Below are positions 63,362 to 64,000 of a DNA stretch of 64,000 nucleotides, one piece after another. Within the stretch, counting starts at the first letter, position 1, and every line of letters starts with the position of its first letter. A model generated the notes under the pieces. It was not told the DNA's origin. It saw nothing but the letters and a program-made list of their open reading frames with translations, and did not search any database. A program made the translations under genes and the position numbers. The stretch spans positions 62,001-126,000 of the forward strand of contig URVM01000004.1 of assembly GCA_900551325.1 (NCBI GenBank), read 5' to 3'. This stretch comes from an uncultured Eubacteriales bacterium. GTDB taxonomy: Bacteria; Bacillota; Clostridia; Lachnospirales; Cellulosilyticaceae.

Positions 63362-64000
63362 TTATTTTAGCAAATTATTTAACCACTCTAGCACATCATC
63401 TTGTACTTTTTTCACTTCTTCATCTAGATCATGAAGAAGATCATGCATACAACCTTTATACTCTTTAATCACCTTATCTTGGTAAGGTATTTGACTTACA
63501 ATATGTCTATTACGACTAATAGGAATTACCTTATCTTCTGTTCCAAGTAAAAAAAGACAAGGAATTCCATATTCACTTGCATGAGCACTAGCGTACTCAA
63601 CTCCAATTCTTAAGAATTGATCCATAAAACGCATAGTAGCAAAAGTATTTCCTATCTTATCTTCTTTAAATGCTTCAATATAAATTTCATTACGGGTTGC
63701 AAGACTCTCTCCTACACGGTGAATCTTTAAGTCTCCTGCTACATAACCTAGTCCTTCATAAAAGGCAGCAGGAAGATTCTTCATTCCTAAGGGCATCCCT
63801 AAAGCAGGAGAAGCAAAAATTTGGCCTTTTAACATGTTTTTATATTTAAGGCCATATATAAAAGTAATTAAACCTCCCATAGAATGTCCATACGTAATAA
63901 TAGGTTTATGATAAGTTTTCTTTAATAGTTTTATAAGGCAATGTAAGTCTTCTATAAAATCAAAGAAATCTTCAATATCTCCTTTATCTCCTTCTGAAAA
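63362..64000 (-). CDS. Alpha/beta hydrolase (monoglyceride lipase-like), C-terminal part
   Basis: The gene continues beyond the right edge; 212 residues are visible. The nucleophile elbow is GHSMGG (codons at about 63872-63889). The catalytic Asp fits in LLGTEDKVIP and the His in GCMHDLLHD. The cap segment lies between. This is the monoacylglycerol lipase/lysophospholipase pattern (Hydrolase_4). Substrate not determinable. It ends in a terminator before the csp genes. Confidence 0.85.
   Translation of the reverse strand, partial: FSEGDKGDIEDFFDFIEDLHCLIKLLKKTYHKPIITYGHSMGGLITFIYGLKYKNMLKGQIFASPALGMPLGMKNLPAAFYEGLGYVAGDLKIHRVGESLATRNEIYIEAFKEDKIGNTFATMRFMDQFLRIGVEYASAHASEYGIPCLFLLGTEDKVIPISRNRHIVSQIPYQDKVIKEYKGCMHDLLHDLDEEVKKVQDDVLEWLNNLLK

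Noticed and set aside
1..64000. tRNA, rRNA, insertion sequences and riboswitches
   Set aside because: No stretch showed a cloverleaf, rRNA core sequence, transposase or a recognisable riboswitch core by eye; a covariance-model search would settle it.

Overview
The window looks like a chromosomal segment of an anaerobic, endospore-forming, low-GC Firmicute of the class Clostridia, probably in or near Lachnospiraceae/Cellulosilyticum (the genus-level guess is inference). Support comes from the Clostridia gene order spo0A-spoIVB-recN-argR-nadK-tlyA-dxs, the block xseB-xseA-nusB-asp23-spoIIIAH..AA-efp-pepP-aroQ, a Csp/SleC germination set, type IV pili without a secretin (single-membrane envelope), and AT-rich DNA with strong AGGAGG-type ribosome binding sites. 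Almost everything is on the minus strand, so reading order runs from high to low coordinates. The only plus-strand block is about 47.9-53.3 kb.

Layout. 1-0.2 kb: 5' end of a tyrosine recombinase behind a hairpin that buries its ribosome binding site. 0.4-12.1 kb: sporulation master regulator Spo0A, SpoIVB protease, DNA repair, arginine regulation, NAD kinase, isoprenoid genes (dxs, ispA), exonuclease VII, nusB and an Asp23-family gene. 12.3-17.9 kb: the complete eight-gene spoIIIA operon, preceded by a sigma-E-like promoter. 18.0-22.8 kb: efp, pepP, shikimate genes (aroQ, aroK, aroE) and a yqeG-type phosphatase, with a pseudopilin gene between aroE and aroK. 22.8-38.0 kb: a long type IV pilus region. 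It has one complete machine (pilC, pilM, pilN, pilO, minor pilins, pilB, pilT, major pilin pilA, prepilin peptidase). Downstream lies a second PilM/PilN/PilO-like set with its own pseudopilins but no second motor ATPase or platform protein. One large minor pilin gene carries a -1 frameshift. 38.3-40.3 kb: a chemoreceptor. 40.5-42.2 kb: a GGGtGRT-family protein with a NifU-like scaffold protein behind a very strong promoter. 42.3-44.9 kb: a ZnuABC-like metal importer. 45.0-47.8 kb: an exported M16C metallopeptidase.

47.9-53.3 kb (plus strand): a mutarotase-like enzyme, the cortex hydrolase SleC, an O-antigen-ligase-like membrane protein and an NA37-family nucleoid protein. 53.4-57.8 kb: an ABC ATPase, a large surface protein and a MacB-like permease in one operon. 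58.0-63.2 kb: three tandem subtilisin-like germination proteases (Csp family). 63.4-64.0 kb: a partial alpha/beta hydrolase.

The most striking point is the germination module. SleC is made as a zymogen and in clostridia is activated by Csp proteases. Here one of the three Csp proteins keeps Asp and His but has Gly in place of the catalytic Ser, and a second has an eroded Ser motif. This suggests a division of labour between an active protease and pseudoprotease-type signalling partners. No rRNA, tRNA, CRISPR array or insertion sequence was seen.
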